64,000 bases of DNA, from NCBI GenBank assembly GCA_021730225.1, contig CP072532.1, positions 145,230 to 209,229 on the forward strand, written 5' to 3'. Shown piece after piece: positions 10,946 to 21,160 of this stretch. Numbering within the stretch: the stretch's first letter is position 1; every line of letters starts with the position of its first letter. The notes under the pieces were generated by a model that ran no database searches, had not been told where the DNA came from, and saw only the letters and a list, made by a program, of their open reading frames with translations. Source of the stretch: Candidatus Vesicomyidisocius sp. Agig_15_S12 (lineage in GTDB: Bacteria; Pseudomonadota; Gammaproteobacteria; PS1; Pseudothioglobaceae). Made by a program: the position numbers and the translations under genes.

Positions 10946-11886
10946 CATTAATATTGAGTTCAACATCATGGATGATGCGTCAAGTAATTTATGCATTAAT
11001 GTTAGGTATAGTTGTATCTTATTATTTTTTCGGTTGGGGTATTGTATTACAAATAGTACTAGGTGTAATAACAGCTATTGCAGTTGAATCAGCATTTTTA
11101 GCACTTAGAAGGCGTGATATTATTAGTTCAATTAGCGATGGTTCAATAATACTCACAGCAATCTTATTAGCTATCTCTATTCCTAGTATTGCACCATGGT
11201 GGGTGATAATAGTAGGAGTAAGTTTTGCGATTATTTTTGGTAAGCAATTATACGGTGGTTTGGGTAATAATCTATTTAATCCAGCCATGTTAGGGTATGT
11301 ATTTTTACTGATTTCTTATCCATTACAAATGAGTACTTGGCCAATTAATTTTTTAAGCTTTAATCAAGCTCTAGAGGTGGTTTTTAATTTAAGTAATATT
11401 GATGCAATGAGTGGTGCAACTAAACTAGATGAAATAAAGAATAGTTTATCATTGTTAGGCTCAATTCAACAATTAGAAATATATCTTCCCTCACAGGCAT
11501 GGATTAATGCAGGGTTCTTTCTTGGAGGACTGTATTTATTATTTAGAAAAATTATTTCTTGGCATATTCCTGTTTCGTTTTTAGTAGGTATTGTGATAAC
11601 TTCAGTGTTATTGTGGATAAGTAATGTAGATTTATATATACCTATACAAAATCATATTATGTTAGGCGGTACAATGTTGGGTGCATTTTTTATTGCAACC
11701 GATCCAGTTTCATCTAGCACAACGCTAAAGGGTAGAATAATTTATGGCTTTTTAATTGGAGTACTCATCGTTATTATCCGTACTTTTGGTGGTTATCCTG
11801 ATGGAATTGCTTTTGCTGTACTGTTGATGAATATGACCGTACCATTGATTGATGTTTATACACAACCTAAGGTATTTGGGAAATAA
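10942..11886 (+). CDS. rnfD: Ion-translocating oxidoreductase subunit D
   Basis: RnfD is a membrane subunit carrying covalent FMN on a threonine. The 314-residue product has nine to ten membrane segments and the flavinylation-type motif MSGAT (genomic about 11407-11421), plus GKQLYGGLGNNLFNPAMLGY and FFIATDPVSS, which are strongly conserved in RnfD/NqrB. The start is TTG at 10942 overlapping the rnfC stop in a TTGA junction. It is slightly shorter than E. coli RsxD (352). The stop shares a base with the ATG of rnfG. Confidence 0.95.
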   Translation: MTLILSSTSWMMRQVIYALMLGIVVSYYFFGWGIVLQIVLGVITAIAVESAFLALRRRDIISSISDGSIILTAILLAISIPSIAPWWVIIVGVSFAIIFGKQLYGGLGNNLFNPAMLGYVFLLISYPLQMSTWPINFLSFNQALEVVFNLSNIDAMSGATKLDEIKNSLSLLGSIQQLEIYLPSQAWINAGFFLGGLYLLFRKIISWHIPVSFLVGIVITSVLLWISNVDLYIPIQNHIMLGGTMLGAFFIATDPVSSSTTLKGRIIYGFLIGVLIVIIRTFGGYPDGIAFAVLLMNMTVPLIDVYTQPKVFGK

Positions 11887-12494
11887 TGTTGCGTGCTATT
11901 TTAAAGTCAGGGGCATTATTGTTTGTATTCACAGCAGTGAGTATATTTTTTGTTTCGCTTACACAAATCAACACCAAGGATATTATCATTTATAATGAAA
12001 AGCAATTACTAATCCAGCGTTTAGGTGAATTGATTAGTGGCTATAATAATGATATCTTAGCAGATAAATATTCTAAAATACTAAAATTACATGGTATAGT
12101 GCAAAAAATTAATATTTATCCAGTAAAAAAGGATCATAAGATATTTTCCTATTTGATTGAACATACTTATCCTAATGGTTATAATGGAGATATTCGTTTA
12201 TTAACAGGTGTTGGTATTAACGGAAAGCTTCTGGGTGTTCGTGTTATAATGCATAAAGAGACCCCGGGTTTAGGTGATAAAATAGAGTTGAAAAAATCAA
12301 ATTGGATTGAACAATTTTTTGGTCTTTCTCTTTTAAACCCAGTGAAGAAAAATTGGAAAGTAAAACGAGACGGTGGTATATTTGATACCTTTACTGGTGC
12401 AACTATTACCCCACGTGCTATTGTTACTGCAACTTATCAAGTCTTAGAATTACTAAATGAACCTTGCGTACTTAGCAAAAAACCATGCAATTAA
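11886..12494 (+). CDS. rnfG: Ion-translocating oxidoreductase subunit G
   Basis: RnfG is a periplasmic, membrane-anchored subunit with covalently attached FMN. The 202-residue product has one N-terminal membrane segment, the FMN-binding domain with HKETPGLGDKIE, and the flavinylation motif TGATITPRAIV (about residues 170-180). Length matches RsxG (206). Normally rnfE follows directly; here the last 10 bases overlap the start of queA, so rnfE has been lost from this locus. Confidence 0.95.
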   Translation: MLRAILKSGALLFVFTAVSIFFVSLTQINTKDIIIYNEKQLLIQRLGELISGYNNDILADKYSKILKLHGIVQKINIYPVKKDHKIFSYLIEHTYPNGYNGDIRLLTGVGINGKLLGVRVIMHKETPGLGDKIELKKSNWIEQFFGLSLLNPVKKNWKVKRDGGIFDTFTGATITPRAIVTATYQVLELLNEPCVLSKKPCN

Positions 12495-13507
12495 ACGATT
12501 TTGATTTTGATTTGCCAGCTTCTCTTATTGCTCAGTATCCATCTAAAAATAGAACAGATGCACGACTTTTAATCAAAAGATCAAGCATTATAGATATACA
12601 ATTTAACCAAATTGGTGATTTTTTTCAATCAGGTGACTTATTGATAATGAATAATACAAAAGTTATTCCTGCACGCTTGTTTGGAACAAAAGAAACAGGT
12701 GGTAAAGTTGAAATTATGATTGAACGTATCTTGGATGAAAATCAAGTACTTGCAATGATTAAAGCCAGTATAGCTCCTAAGATTGGTAGTTGTATTTTCT
12801 TAGAAAATGATGTTAATATAATAGTATCTAAAAAAGATAATGGTTTTTATATACTAATATTTGAAACCGACTCCTTGTTTGATTTGCTTAATAATATGGG
12901 CCATATTCCATTACCTCCTTATATTAAAAGAACAGATAATGTGCAAGATTTAAGTCGTTATCAAACTGTTTATGCGCAAAAAGACGGTGCAGTGGCAGCT
13001 CCAACGGCAGGTCTACATTTTGATGATAGTTTATTAGCACAATTAAAAATACAAGGTATCGATCACTTATTCGTTACATTACATATTGGTTCAGGTACAT
13101 TTATTCCTATCAGAACTGATAACATTAAAAACCATGTAATGCATAGTGAAATGTTTGAAATTAGCCAAGTAACTGTTGATAGAATTAATCTAACTAGAGC
13201 AAATGGTGGACGTATTATTGCAGTTGGAACAACTACTGTAAGGGTTTTAGAGTCTAGTCTAAAAAATGGCAAACTTATTGCCCAGAGTGGTGAGACTAAT
13301 ATTTTTATCTATCCTGGTTATCAGTTTAGAATTGTGGATAGTTTGATTACTAATTTCCATTTACCAAAATCTTCATTATTAATGTTAGTAAGTGCTTTTA
13401 TCGGACTTGATAAAATGTTTGAACTTTATCAACACGCTATTGAGCAAAAATATAAATTTCTCTCTTATGGTGATTCCATGCTTTTGGAAAAAAATAATAA
13501 TTTATGA
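12485..13507 (+). CDS. queA: S-adenosylmethionine:tRNA ribosyltransferase-isomerase
   Basis: QueA transfers and isomerises the ribosyl moiety of SAM onto preQ1 in the wobble position of tRNAs, forming epoxyqueuosine. The 340-residue product begins with FDFDLPASLIAQYPSKNRTDARL, and contains NNTKVIPARLFG, APTAGLHFD, HIGSGTF and TNFHLPKSSLLMLVSAF, all family signatures. The ATG at 12485 overlaps the end of rnfG. The partner enzyme Tgt is encoded at 60080, not adjacent as in E. coli. About 580 bases of non-coding DNA follow. Confidence 0.97.
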   Translation: MQLNDFDFDLPASLIAQYPSKNRTDARLLIKRSSIIDIQFNQIGDFFQSGDLLIMNNTKVIPARLFGTKETGGKVEIMIERILDENQVLAMIKASIAPKIGSCIFLENDVNIIVSKKDNGFYILIFETDSLFDLLNNMGHIPLPPYIKRTDNVQDLSRYQTVYAQKDGAVAAPTAGLHFDDSLLAQLKIQGIDHLFVTLHIGSGTFIPIRTDNIKNHVMHSEMFEISQVTVDRINLTRANGGRIIAVGTTTVRVLESSLKNGKLIAQSGETNIFIYPGYQFRIVDSLITNFHLPKSSLLMLVSAFIGLDKMFELYQHAIEQKYKFLSYGDSMLLEKNNNL

Positions 13508-14085
13508 AAATATATGAACTACTCTAGGAATTGAATTTAGTGAAATCTATTGTGTTAAGGTATGTGCTAAATAAAATATTAAATAATTTAACGTATGTAT
13601 ATTGAATGAAAATTGAATGAAAAAGCTGATATTTTTGAGAATTGTTGATATTATAAAGAAGTTAATATTAAGTTATTTTCATGTAGATAGAATCAACATT
13701 ATCTATTTTAGTAATGTACTGATACTAGTTTAATGGCATTTTAAAAATAGTTATTTTTTAGATTATGGATAATTGACTTAGTTGGAAAAAGGGCTGAAAT
13801 TAATATTTAAAGACTAAACATTATTAGATATTTTATAGCTTGAAAAATAAGTAATAATAATATTATTTGATGTAAATTATTAAATACAATCAAATTTATG
13901 TTAAATTTTCTGATAAATTTTTAATACTAATCTTGATTGTGAGTTTTTATAAAAAGTTTGTGTATAACATAGAGTATATTACTTATTTGTAGTTTAGGTA
14001 TTTTTTATGGGTAAAAAAATTATTGAAGAAGTCTAAGAAGTTTTAGTTTGCTAGTTTTAGAGAAAAATATTGCGCAAGTCGATGA
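13508..14085. other. 578-base AT-rich gap between convergent genes
   Basis: This lies between the 3' ends of queA (+) and the PanE-like gene (-). Stops are frequent in every frame. A ten-base unit AATTGAATGA-type repeat occurs twice in tandem near 13600-13620. A nine-codon frame starting ATGGGTAAAAAAATTATT at 14007 ends at once and looks like a chance or decayed start. No gene or RNA was recognised. Confidence 0.55.
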
Positions 14086-14856
14086 TTAAATGTGTTTATT
14101 TGCAATCTTTTTTAATGTTGGTACAGATAAGTTAAATGCTTTTGCTAATTCAAGTGTGCGTTTTAGTCTTGTAAGTGCAAATCTTCCCATACATCTATGT
14201 TCTAAGTTACTTTCAAAAATTTTTATTATGCCTTGCTTTAATTTTTTTTCATCAAAGGTTTGTCCAGTAAGTTTGGTTTGTAGGGCTATGATATCATTTG
14301 ATACATTATTCATTAAGCTTGAGTGTTTGTTACGTAAATCGTTAATATTGGCATTTGACCCAATGACTAAACCTATAATGTTAGTGGTTAAGATATAAAG
14401 ATTTTTTAACACCAATTCAAATAATAACTCTTCTTCGGAATTAAGAATATGAGAAGGAATATTAATCAAAGCCAAAGAATCAACTAGAATTTCTGCTTTT
14501 TTACCATAGACAGGAGATGAAATTAATACTTTAGGATCTGTGCCTTTTTTTTTCTCAAACCAAACTGAAATTATAGTAGGACCTATAAAGTTGTGAGTTT
14601 GCCAATCACGGGGTAAGAGTTCATTTTGTATCATGGTAATTCTATCTTTCCATTTATCAGGAGTGGAAAGTAGTGCATTTTGTAAATCGACTTCTGCTGT
14701 GCAAACTAAGACAAGTTCTGGATTGATGGTACTAGCTAACTCGTCAATATTGGTTTGCCTGGTGATGGGATAAATAGGATAATTATTTTTTAAAAAAGCG
14801 CGAGAGAAAACACTTCCTAATTCTCCAATTCCTAGTATAACAATTGGCTTTTTCAT
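14086..14856 (-). CDS. Ketopantoate reductase-like NAD(P)-binding protein
   Basis: The 256-residue product opens with a Rossmann nucleotide-binding loop, [17 protein letters not shown] (GxGxxG), followed by a beta-alpha pattern and a helical C-terminal domain, as in the ApbA/PanE ketopantoate reductase superfamily. The typical PanE catalytic Lys/Glu signatures cannot be assigned with confidence, so the substrate is unknown. Its ATG overlaps the sucD stop by four bases, which suggests cotranscription with sucCD and perhaps a role near succinyl-CoA metabolism; that is inference only. The reading frame is intact in a genome that discards genes readily, so it is probably functional. Confidence 0.65.
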   Translation of the reverse strand: MKKPIVILGIGELGSVFSRAFLKNNYPIYPITRQTNIDELASTINPELVLVCTAEVDLQNALLSTPDKWKDRITMIQNELLPRDWQTHNFIGPTIISVWFEKKKGTDPKVLISSPVYGKKAEILVDSLALINIPSHILNSEEELLFELVLKNLYILTTNIIGLVIGSNANINDLRNKHSSLMNNVSNDIIALQTKLTGQTFDEKKLKQGIIKIFESNLEHRCMGRFALTRLKRTLELAKAFNLSVPTLKKIANKHI

Positions 14857-15722
14857 GCTAATATTTCAAGTAAGGTTTCACCAATACTTGTGGGTGTTGG
14901 TGCAATTGCTACGCCGACTTTTTTTAAGGCTTTGATTTTATCGATTGCCTTGCCAGTGTTAGCACTAATAATTGCACCCGAATGTCCCATACGTTTGTCT
15001 TGTGGTACATTTAAGCCTGCAATATAAGAAACTACAGGTTTAGAGACGTTAGATTGAATATATTCTGCTGCCTCCTCTTCGGTTGATCCACCAATTTCAC
15101 CTACCATAACGATAGACTTGGTTTGCGAGTCTGCTTCAAATAGAGCTAGACAGTCAATAAAATCCATCCCTTGAATAGGGTCACCACCAATTCCAATACA
15201 GGTGCTTTGCCCTAATCCTGCTAATGTAGTTTGATGTACGGCTTCATAAGTTAATGTACCTGAACGTGATATTACTCCAACACTACCAGCTTGATGAATA
15301 TTACCAGGCATAATTCCTAATTTGCACTCATCAGGTGTAATAACGCCTGGACAGTTAGGACCAATTAAAATTGAATCTGATTTTTTTAAAATAGCTTTAA
15401 TTTTAAGCATATCTTGTACGGGAATGCCTTCGGTGATACAAGCAATCACAGGAATTTTCGTCTCAATGGCTTCAAGTATTGAGGCATAAGCAAAGCGTGG
15501 TGGTACATAAATCATGCTAGCATTAGCGAGTGTTTCATTTATGGCTTCTTTAGTTGTGTTAAAAACAGGTAAGTTTAAGTGTCTTTGTCCGCCTTTGTTT
15601 GGTGTTACTCCACCAACAATTTGCGTACCATAAATAATGGATTGTTTAGAGTGAAATGTTCCTTGTTTTCCTGTAAATCCTTGTGTAATAACGCGTGTAT
15701 TTTTGTCAATTAGAATACTCAT
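14853..15722 (-). CDS. sucD: Succinyl-CoA synthetase alpha subunit
   Basis: SucD is the CoA-binding, phosphohistidine-bearing subunit that with SucC interconverts succinyl-CoA and succinate with nucleotide triphosphate formation. The 289-residue product starts [24 protein letters not shown], has the CoA-binding [19 protein letters not shown] and the active-site GHSGAII (phosphohistidine). Length equals E. coli SucD (289). The start overlaps the sucC stop by four bases. A complete oxoglutarate dehydrogenase is not seen here, so the direction of use is unknown. Confidence 0.97.
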   Translation of the reverse strand: MSILIDKNTRVITQGFTGKQGTFHSKQSIIYGTQIVGGVTPNKGGQRHLNLPVFNTTKEAINETLANASMIYVPPRFAYASILEAIETKIPVIACITEGIPVQDMLKIKAILKKSDSILIGPNCPGVITPDECKLGIMPGNIHQAGSVGVISRSGTLTYEAVHQTTLAGLGQSTCIGIGGDPIQGMDFIDCLALFEADSQTKSIVMVGEIGGSTEEEAAEYIQSNVSKPVVSYIAGLNVPQDKRMGHSGAIISANTGKAIDKIKALKKVGVAIAPTPTSIGETLLEILA

Positions 15723-16879
15723 TTTGCTAGTTTTATAATTTTTATAGTAGCTTTGTTTAAATTAGATTCAGTATGAATCTCTACCTTTGCTTTATTTAAT
15801 AATTTAAGTCCATTAGTAGCATTATTACCTTCTAGACGTACCACAATTGGTAAGGTTAATTTTACTTTTTCAATTGCTTTTAATATACCTTGTGCAATTA
15901 AATCACAACGCACAATACCCCCAAAAATATTCACTAATATACCTTTAATATTTTTCTCAGTTTGAATGAGTTCAAAGGCTTTAGCAACTCTATCAGCAGT
16001 TGTGTCTCCTCCTACATCTAAAAAATTAGCAGGTGAACCGCCAAAATACTCAATTAAATCCATCGTAGCCATTGCTAATCCTGCTCCATTCACCATGCAA
16101 CCAATTGTTCCATCAAGTGAAATATAATTAAGCTGATATGTATTAGCAAGCCTTTCTTTTTCATCTTCTTGTGAGATATCACGTAACGCAATAATATCTT
16201 TATGTCGATATAGCGCGTTATCATCAAAATCAATCTTTCCATCAAGTGCTAATAATTTGCCTTCTTTAGTAATAACAAGAGGATTAATTTCAATTAAATT
16301 GACATCTTTTTGAGTAAATATTTCATATAAACCTAAAAGGATATTGTTAAACTGCTTAGTAAATTTAAAGTGAAGGTCTAGTTTTTTAGCTATAAAAGTA
16401 CAATTTTGTACAGATAAATTACCCAGTGGGTTAATGCTAAATTTAATAATCTTATTAGGAGTTTTTCTGGCAACTTTTTCGATATCCATACCACCCTTAG
16501 TAGAGGCTAAAACAGTGATTTTTTTCGTTTGTCTATCTATCAACAAACCAAGATATAATTCATGTGTAATATTCTCCCCTATTTCAATTAATAATTGATT
16601 AACTGGCAATCCTTTAGTATCTGTTTGTGGAGTGATAAGTTGTGAGTTTAATAATTGACTACATGCATTCTTAACTTCTTTAATGCTACGACATAAAATA
16701 ATACCACCACCATTGCCGCGTCCTCCTGCATGAATTTGAGCTTTAACAACCCAAATACTACCCCCTAAAGTTTTGCAAGCATCGCTAGCTTGAGTAAGAC
16801 TATAAATAAGAATGCCTTTAGGAGTTTGAATGTGTTTGTGGTTAAATAGTGTTTTAGCTTGGTATTCGTGTATATGCAT
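15719..16879 (-). CDS. sucC: Succinyl-CoA synthetase beta subunit
   Basis: SucC carries the ATP-grasp nucleotide-binding domain of succinyl-CoA synthetase. The chosen start at 16879 gives [15 protein letters not shown], matching MNLHEYQAKQLF of E. coli, and has an AGAGA ribosome-binding site nearby; an upstream ATG at 16894 would add MRDKL. Signatures seen include [26 protein letters not shown] and [14 protein letters not shown]. Length is about 386 residues, as in E. coli (388). It is the first gene of the sucC-sucD-PanE-like unit. Confidence 0.96.
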   Translation of the reverse strand: MHIHEYQAKTLFNHKHIQTPKGILIYSLTQASDACKTLGGSIWVVKAQIHAGGRGNGGGIILCRSIKEVKNACSQLLNSQLITPQTDTKGLPVNQLLIEIGENITHELYLGLLIDRQTKKITVLASTKGGMDIEKVARKTPNKIIKFSINPLGNLSVQNCTFIAKKLDLHFKFTKQFNNILLGLYEIFTQKDVNLIEINPLVITKEGKLLALDGKIDFDDNALYRHKDIIALRDISQEDEKERLANTYQLNYISLDGTIGCMVNGAGLAMATMDLIEYFGGSPANFLDVGGDTTADRVAKAFELIQTEKNIKGILVNIFGGIVRCDLIAQGILKAIEKVKLTLPIVVRLEGNNATNGLKLLNKAKVEIHTESNLNKATIKIIKLAK

Positions 16880-17576
16880 AAGTTTATCTCTCATTATACA
16901 TTTTCTAAAATAAATATTCTTGGTCTCTTTTTTTTAAATTTTAAAAATTTTAAAAAAACAAATAATCTCTATCATTTTTTTTTGTTAAGGATTTGTCTAT
17001 ATTTTGTAATATAAAATTACTAACAAGTAGAACCTGTAAATAAATTTTTAATAACATTTAGACTTATTATGTTTATAGCTAGTTTTCTATATTGTAAATA
17101 CAATCAAATAATCCGTTTTACAACTAAAATATTTCTTGTAGCTAAATATAATGTAATTAGGTATTCTTTTTAGCTTATAAATCTGAATTAAGATTTAACA
17201 CTTTGTTTAAATTCTGGAATAACAATTTTATTATTTTTTTCAAAATGAAAATATTCAATTTATAAGTAAATAATTTTATATATCTGTAAGGATTTAGCGT
17301 GTCCTATATATTTTATGATTAGTAAGTTATCAATGTTTATGTTTTAAAAATTATTACTCAAATTTAGTAATAATGGTTTTGATTAGGGTTTAAATATTGA
17401 TGTGATAACTTTAAATTTTGTTGTTTAACAAAATAACTAATAAATTTATTTTTAATAGAGTGTTGTTACTTTTTTTGAGTATTTTTCTTAGAAAGAATAT
17501 TATATATAATATGGGGTCTATTTTACAAATAAAATTTGCGTAAAATGAATTGTTCTATTTCTTAAATTTTTTAAAA
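16880..17576. other. About 700-base AT-rich gap between divergent sucC and efp
   Basis: The gap must hold the promoters for both sucCD (-) and efp-epmA (+). It contains long A/T homopolymer runs (about 16925-16985), and no open frame of note. No gene remnant was recognised, and no single -35/-10 pair stands out enough to annotate. Confidence 0.5.
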
Positions 17577-18140
17577 ATGGATAAATATTCTATTAACCAA
17601 TTTAAAAACGGTTTAAAACTCATGTTAGATAGCAATCCTTGTTCAATTCTGAATAATGAAATTGTCAAGCCCGGTAAGGGACAGGCATTTAACCGAGTTA
17701 AGTTTAAAGATTTAATTACTGGTAAAATACTCATTAAAACCTTTAAGTCTGGTGAGTTTTTAGAAGGTGCTGATGTGATGGAATTGGATTTACAATATCT
17801 TTATAATGATGGTAATGCATGGAATTTTATGGATCCACATTCATTTGAGCAATATATCATTGATGGTACTATTGTGAGTGGTGTTAAGGGTTATTTGGTT
17901 GAGCAGGATATATGTATAGTTACGCTTTGGAATGATCATCCTATTTCAATCACACCACCTAATCATGTTATTCTTGAAGTTTTTGATACTGATCCAGGTT
18001 TAAAAGGCGACACTGTAGGTACAAGTGGTAAACCGGCTATAATGAATACAGGAATTGTTTTACAAGTACCTCTTTTTGTTAGTATTGGTGATAAAGTAAA
18101 AGTAGATACACGTATTAATGAATATGTAGGGCGTGCATAA
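17577..18140 (+). CDS. efp: Elongation factor P
   Basis: EF-P relieves ribosome stalling at polyproline stretches. The start was placed at the ATG at 17577 because this gives 187 residues (E. coli 188) and puts the lysine of PGKGQAF at position 34, the residue lysylated by EpmA in E. coli; an upstream in-frame codon at 17550 would add nine non-conserved residues. C-terminal signatures [16 protein letters not shown] and [10 protein letters not shown] are present. epmA follows 50 bases downstream, which supports a modified EF-P. Confidence 0.96.
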   Translation: MDKYSINQFKNGLKLMLDSNPCSILNNEIVKPGKGQAFNRVKFKDLITGKILIKTFKSGEFLEGADVMELDLQYLYNDGNAWNFMDPHSFEQYIIDGTIVSGVKGYLVEQDICIVTLWNDHPISITPPNHVILEVFDTDPGLKGDTVGTSGKPAIMNTGIVLQVPLFVSIGDKVKVDTRINEYVGRA

Positions 18141-18196
18141 TATTATCTTACATTACCTAAAAATTTTTGGAATGAGTAAGGCTCGTTTCTTTGTTT

Positions 18197-19075
18197 ATGA
18201 TGCGAAATTCACTTATTAAGAAACAGTTAATTATTCAAAAAATTAGACAGTTCTTTAGGGAACAAGAAGTTTTGGAAGTTCAAACACCTATATTACAGAA
18301 CACATCAACTAGTGATGTTTATATTGATAGTATTTCACTTACTATTAATACTGATATTGGCATACAAAGTATCCAGTATTTACATACTTCTCCAGAGTTA
18401 GAAATGAAAAAACTTTTAGCACAAGGTAGTGGGGATATTTATCAAATTTGCCAAGTATTCCGTAATAATGAATATGGTGAACAAAATTTTAATGAATTTA
18501 CTCTGCTTGAATACTATCGTTTGGGTTTTGATATTCATCAGTTGATGGCTGATATGGTTAATTTATTGCAAATGTTAGGAATTCAAGATAAAGTGTATCA
18601 ATTATCTTATGCTCAAGTTTTTAGTCAATATGCGAATATTGATATTTTAAATATTGATATTGTTTCACTTAAAATAATCGCCTCAAGATTAGGGTTGAGT
18701 ACTGATTTTATTTGGATTGAAGATTTACAAATGTTATTATTTGTGCATTTAATTGAACCAAAATTAAAAAACTTGCCCTTATGTTTTATTTATGATTATC
18801 CTAAGTCACAATCTACACTCGCTAAAGTTAAAAATCAAGTAGCTAAACGTTTTGAGTTATATTTGAATGGCGTTGAAGTAGCAAATGGCTATGATGAATT
18901 ACAAACCAAGGATGAGTATCAACAGGTTTTTATATGTGAAAATAATAAGCGTAAACAATTTAGTAAGCTTATATCTCAAGTTGATGTGTCATTTTTGTCT
19001 AAGCTTAGTAAACCTTTACCTCAATGTACTGGAGTAGCGATAGGTATTAATCGATTATTAACACAAATTAATTAA
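18197..19075 (+). CDS. epmA: EF-P beta-lysylation ligase EpmA
   Basis: EpmA (GenX/PoxA/YjeA) is a paralogue of the class II lysyl-tRNA synthetase catalytic core that attaches (R)-beta-lysine to Lys34 of EF-P. The roughly 292-residue product has class II motifs: motif 1 region VLEVQTPILQ, motif 2 region QICQVFRNNEYGEQNFNEFTLLEYYR, and motif 3 region CTGVAIGINRLL. It lacks the tRNA-anticodon-binding domain, as expected. ATG at 18197 and 18200 are both usable; a TTG lies at 18191. It pairs with efp just upstream. EpmB, which makes beta-lysine, is not in the window. Confidence 0.93.
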   Translation: MMRNSLIKKQLIIQKIRQFFREQEVLEVQTPILQNTSTSDVYIDSISLTINTDIGIQSIQYLHTSPELEMKKLLAQGSGDIYQICQVFRNNEYGEQNFNEFTLLEYYRLGFDIHQLMADMVNLLQMLGIQDKVYQLSYAQVFSQYANIDILNIDIVSLKIIASRLGLSTDFIWIEDLQMLLFVHLIEPKLKNLPLCFIYDYPKSQSTLAKVKNQVAKRFELYLNGVEVANGYDELQTKDEYQQVFICENNKRKQFSKLISQVDVSFLSKLSKPLPQCTGVAIGINRLLTQIN

Positions 19076-19100
19076 ACTAAGATTTAAAAATATAAAATTT

Positions 19101-20462
19101 ATGATTAAATTTATCTATCTTATTCTTTTATTTTCTTTGCCAATACAAGCATTGCAAATTCTACAATCCATTAACAATAATCAAGTTATCCATCAACTAG
19201 ATGTACCTAAGTTAGATACGTTATTATCTGCTGAACAATTATTAACTAAATTAAAAAAATCAGCTAAGCGTGGTGATGCTAGGTCGCAATTTAGTTTAGC
19301 TAATATGTATAATAGTGGTATTAATGTAACAAAAGATAATAAACTTGCTTTTTATTGGTACTTGCAAGTAGCTGAACAAGACTATGCAAGTGCGCAATTT
19401 AATGTAGCTAATAGTTATTTTTATGGCTTAGGGGTTGGTAAAGATTTGGAGCAGGCATTTTATTGGTATAAAAAAGCAGTAAAAAATGGCCATGTACAAG
19501 CGCAATATAACTTAGCTACTTTATATTTAAATGGTGATGGTGTTGAAAAAAATAGCAAACAAGCTGTTTATTGGTATCAAAAATCAGCTGAACAAGGTTA
19601 TTTAGAGGCGTGCTATCATTTGGCATTACTTCAATTGATAGGTAACGGTATTGATAAAGATATTAAAAAGGCTTTAACCGTGTTACTTGATTTGTCGGCT
19701 AAAGGACATCAAGTATCGCAGTATCAATTGTATTTGATCTATAATAAAGGTGAAGTTGTTGTTAAGAACGATATGTTAGCCAAAACTTATTTACTTAAAG
19801 CTGTAAAAGGGGGATATGCTAAAGCTCAATATCAATTAGGAAAAAGCTTTCTTGATCAGGGTATGGATAAAAAGGCTGCTGTTCATTATTTAGAATTAGC
19901 GGCTAATCAAAAAAATGTATTAGCATTTAAATTGTTAGAAAAATTACAATCTAAATTACAGAAAAAAGATACAATACATTTTGCTACAAATATCGACCAA
20001 TCAGTAGTGGCTGTTACGGCACCTGTGGTAAAAATACCTAAACAGGATATGTGGCCTGTTAAGTTCAATTTAAATAAACAATTTAACCATGTTGCAGCTA
20101 ATCTTACCCCTAATCAACGTGAGATTGCTAGTTCGCTTAATTATAACATTAAATCACATGTTAATTTAGAGTTGTTACTTTTCAATGCCAAGCAAGGCAA
20201 TCCTATTGCCCAATATAATTTAGGTATGCTCTATCACAAGGGTGGAGGTGTACGTAAGGACAATAGAGTAGCATTCATATTAATACATCAATCTGCTAAT
20301 CAAGGTATTACTCAGTCTCAAAACGCTCTAGCTAAAATGTATATGAACGGCATTGGTATTCATATAGATTATAACATGGCGTATTATTGGGCAAGTGTAA
20401 CAACTCGCAAAGGTAGTCAACAAGGTAAGCGTATTTTACTGTATCTAATCGCTAATTTATAA
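19101..20462 (+). CDS. Secreted Sel1-like repeat protein
   Basis: The 453-residue product has an N-terminal signal peptide (hydrophobic FIYLILLFSLPIQAL) and two blocks of Sel1-like tetratricopeptide repeats. The first block, about residues 55-280, has units such as AQYNLATLYLNGDGVEKNSK and A-YWYQKSAEQGY; the second, about 365-445, follows a low-complexity linker. Such proteins act as periplasmic or envelope scaffolds and protein-binding adaptors; no specific partner can be read here. It starts 25 bases after epmA. The frame is intact. Confidence 0.82.
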   Translation: MIKFIYLILLFSLPIQALQILQSINNNQVIHQLDVPKLDTLLSAEQLLTKLKKSAKRGDARSQFSLANMYNSGINVTKDNKLAFYWYLQVAEQDYASAQFNVANSYFYGLGVGKDLEQAFYWYKKAVKNGHVQAQYNLATLYLNGDGVEKNSKQAVYWYQKSAEQGYLEACYHLALLQLIGNGIDKDIKKALTVLLDLSAKGHQVSQYQLYLIYNKGEVVVKNDMLAKTYLLKAVKGGYAKAQYQLGKSFLDQGMDKKAAVHYLELAANQKNVLAFKLLEKLQSKLQKKDTIHFATNIDQSVVAVTAPVVKIPKQDMWPVKFNLNKQFNHVAANLTPNQREIASSLNYNIKSHVNLELLLFNAKQGNPIAQYNLGMLYHKGGGVRKDNRVAFILIHQSANQGITQSQNALAKMYMNGIGIHIDYNMAYYWASVTTRKGSQQGKRILLYLIANL

Positions 20463-20589
20463 TTTTTGGGAAGATATAGTGTTAAATGATATAACAGACA
20501 TGTATGCAGTGGGAGTTTTTATGCGATAATTACTAGTATTGTTATTTAAATAAAATTGAGATCGAAGATTCGGGTAATATTTATTAAAA

Positions 20590-20820
20590 TAGATTGTCAT
20601 TATATAGATGAATAAAGTTTACAATACTTATATTATGAAATGTTCCAACAGCTAGCGCCAGATTGTTTTATTATTGACTTGAATTAGAGCGATAAATTTC
20701 GTTGGTTACATACAGCGTCATATGCTTTTCGACTTTTGTATGAGAAAAAGACATTATTTAATTAGTGATGTAGAAACTATGTATTTATCAGATATTTTTA
20801 TATGTGAATACATTCTTTAA
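20590..20820 (+). pseudogene. Remnant of a YcgN-like (UPF0260, cysteine-cluster) protein gene
   Basis: Translated in pieces, the region gives YYEMFQQLAPDCFIIDLN, then after a stop KFRWLHTASYAFRLLYEKK, then after a frame change HYLISDVETMYLSDIFI. This follows the order of conserved segments in the C-terminal half of YcgN/UPF0260 proteins: NYE...PDCI.L, F.WLP..CAYRLL.EG, HPL..G....H...I. The start, the N-terminal cysteine cluster and several key residues are gone or interrupted by stops. The assignment is from memory of the family pattern and is moderate in strength. Confidence 0.5.
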
Positions 20821-20942
20821 GGTAATGAGTTGAATAAAAAACTAGGTTGATTTACATACTGATTAACTGCTTGAGTTTATTAATAAATACCTTCTTATTA
20901 CTACTAGGATTTTTGTTTAATGTTGTTTTTAAATATATATTA

Positions 20943-21160
20943 ATAGCTATTTTTGCTGAATTGGTTGAGGATGAAACGCCATTGAAATAGATTATAAAGG
21001 CTAATAACTTTTTAGGAAAAATCTGCTACTTAATTAGTATCTGTAATTTTATAGGTGGAAAGGTTATGCTTTATTGGATTTATAAGGATAAAGCTTAAAT
21101 TGGTTTAAAATATTGGTATGGTCAATAAAAATATTTGGTACATATGGACAGGAGAGTGGA
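20943..21160 (+). pseudogene. Unidentified gene remnant upstream of argG
   Basis: One frame reads like protein over about 70 codons (IAIFAELVEDETPLK, then IIKANNFLGKICYLI, GGKVMLYWIYKDKA, IGLKYWYGQ) but is broken by stops at 20988, 21096 and 21126. Composition is richer than the surrounding AT background. I do not recognise the family. It could also be chance, since the run is short. Confidence 0.3.

Noticed and set aside
13600..13620. Short tandem GAATGAAAATTGAATGAAAA
   Set aside because: Two copies of about ten bases in AT-rich DNA are expected by chance and do not form an array.
14007..14033. Nine-codon frame starting MGKKIIEEV
   Set aside because: Too short, with no ribosome-binding site and no conserved context to support a leader peptide.
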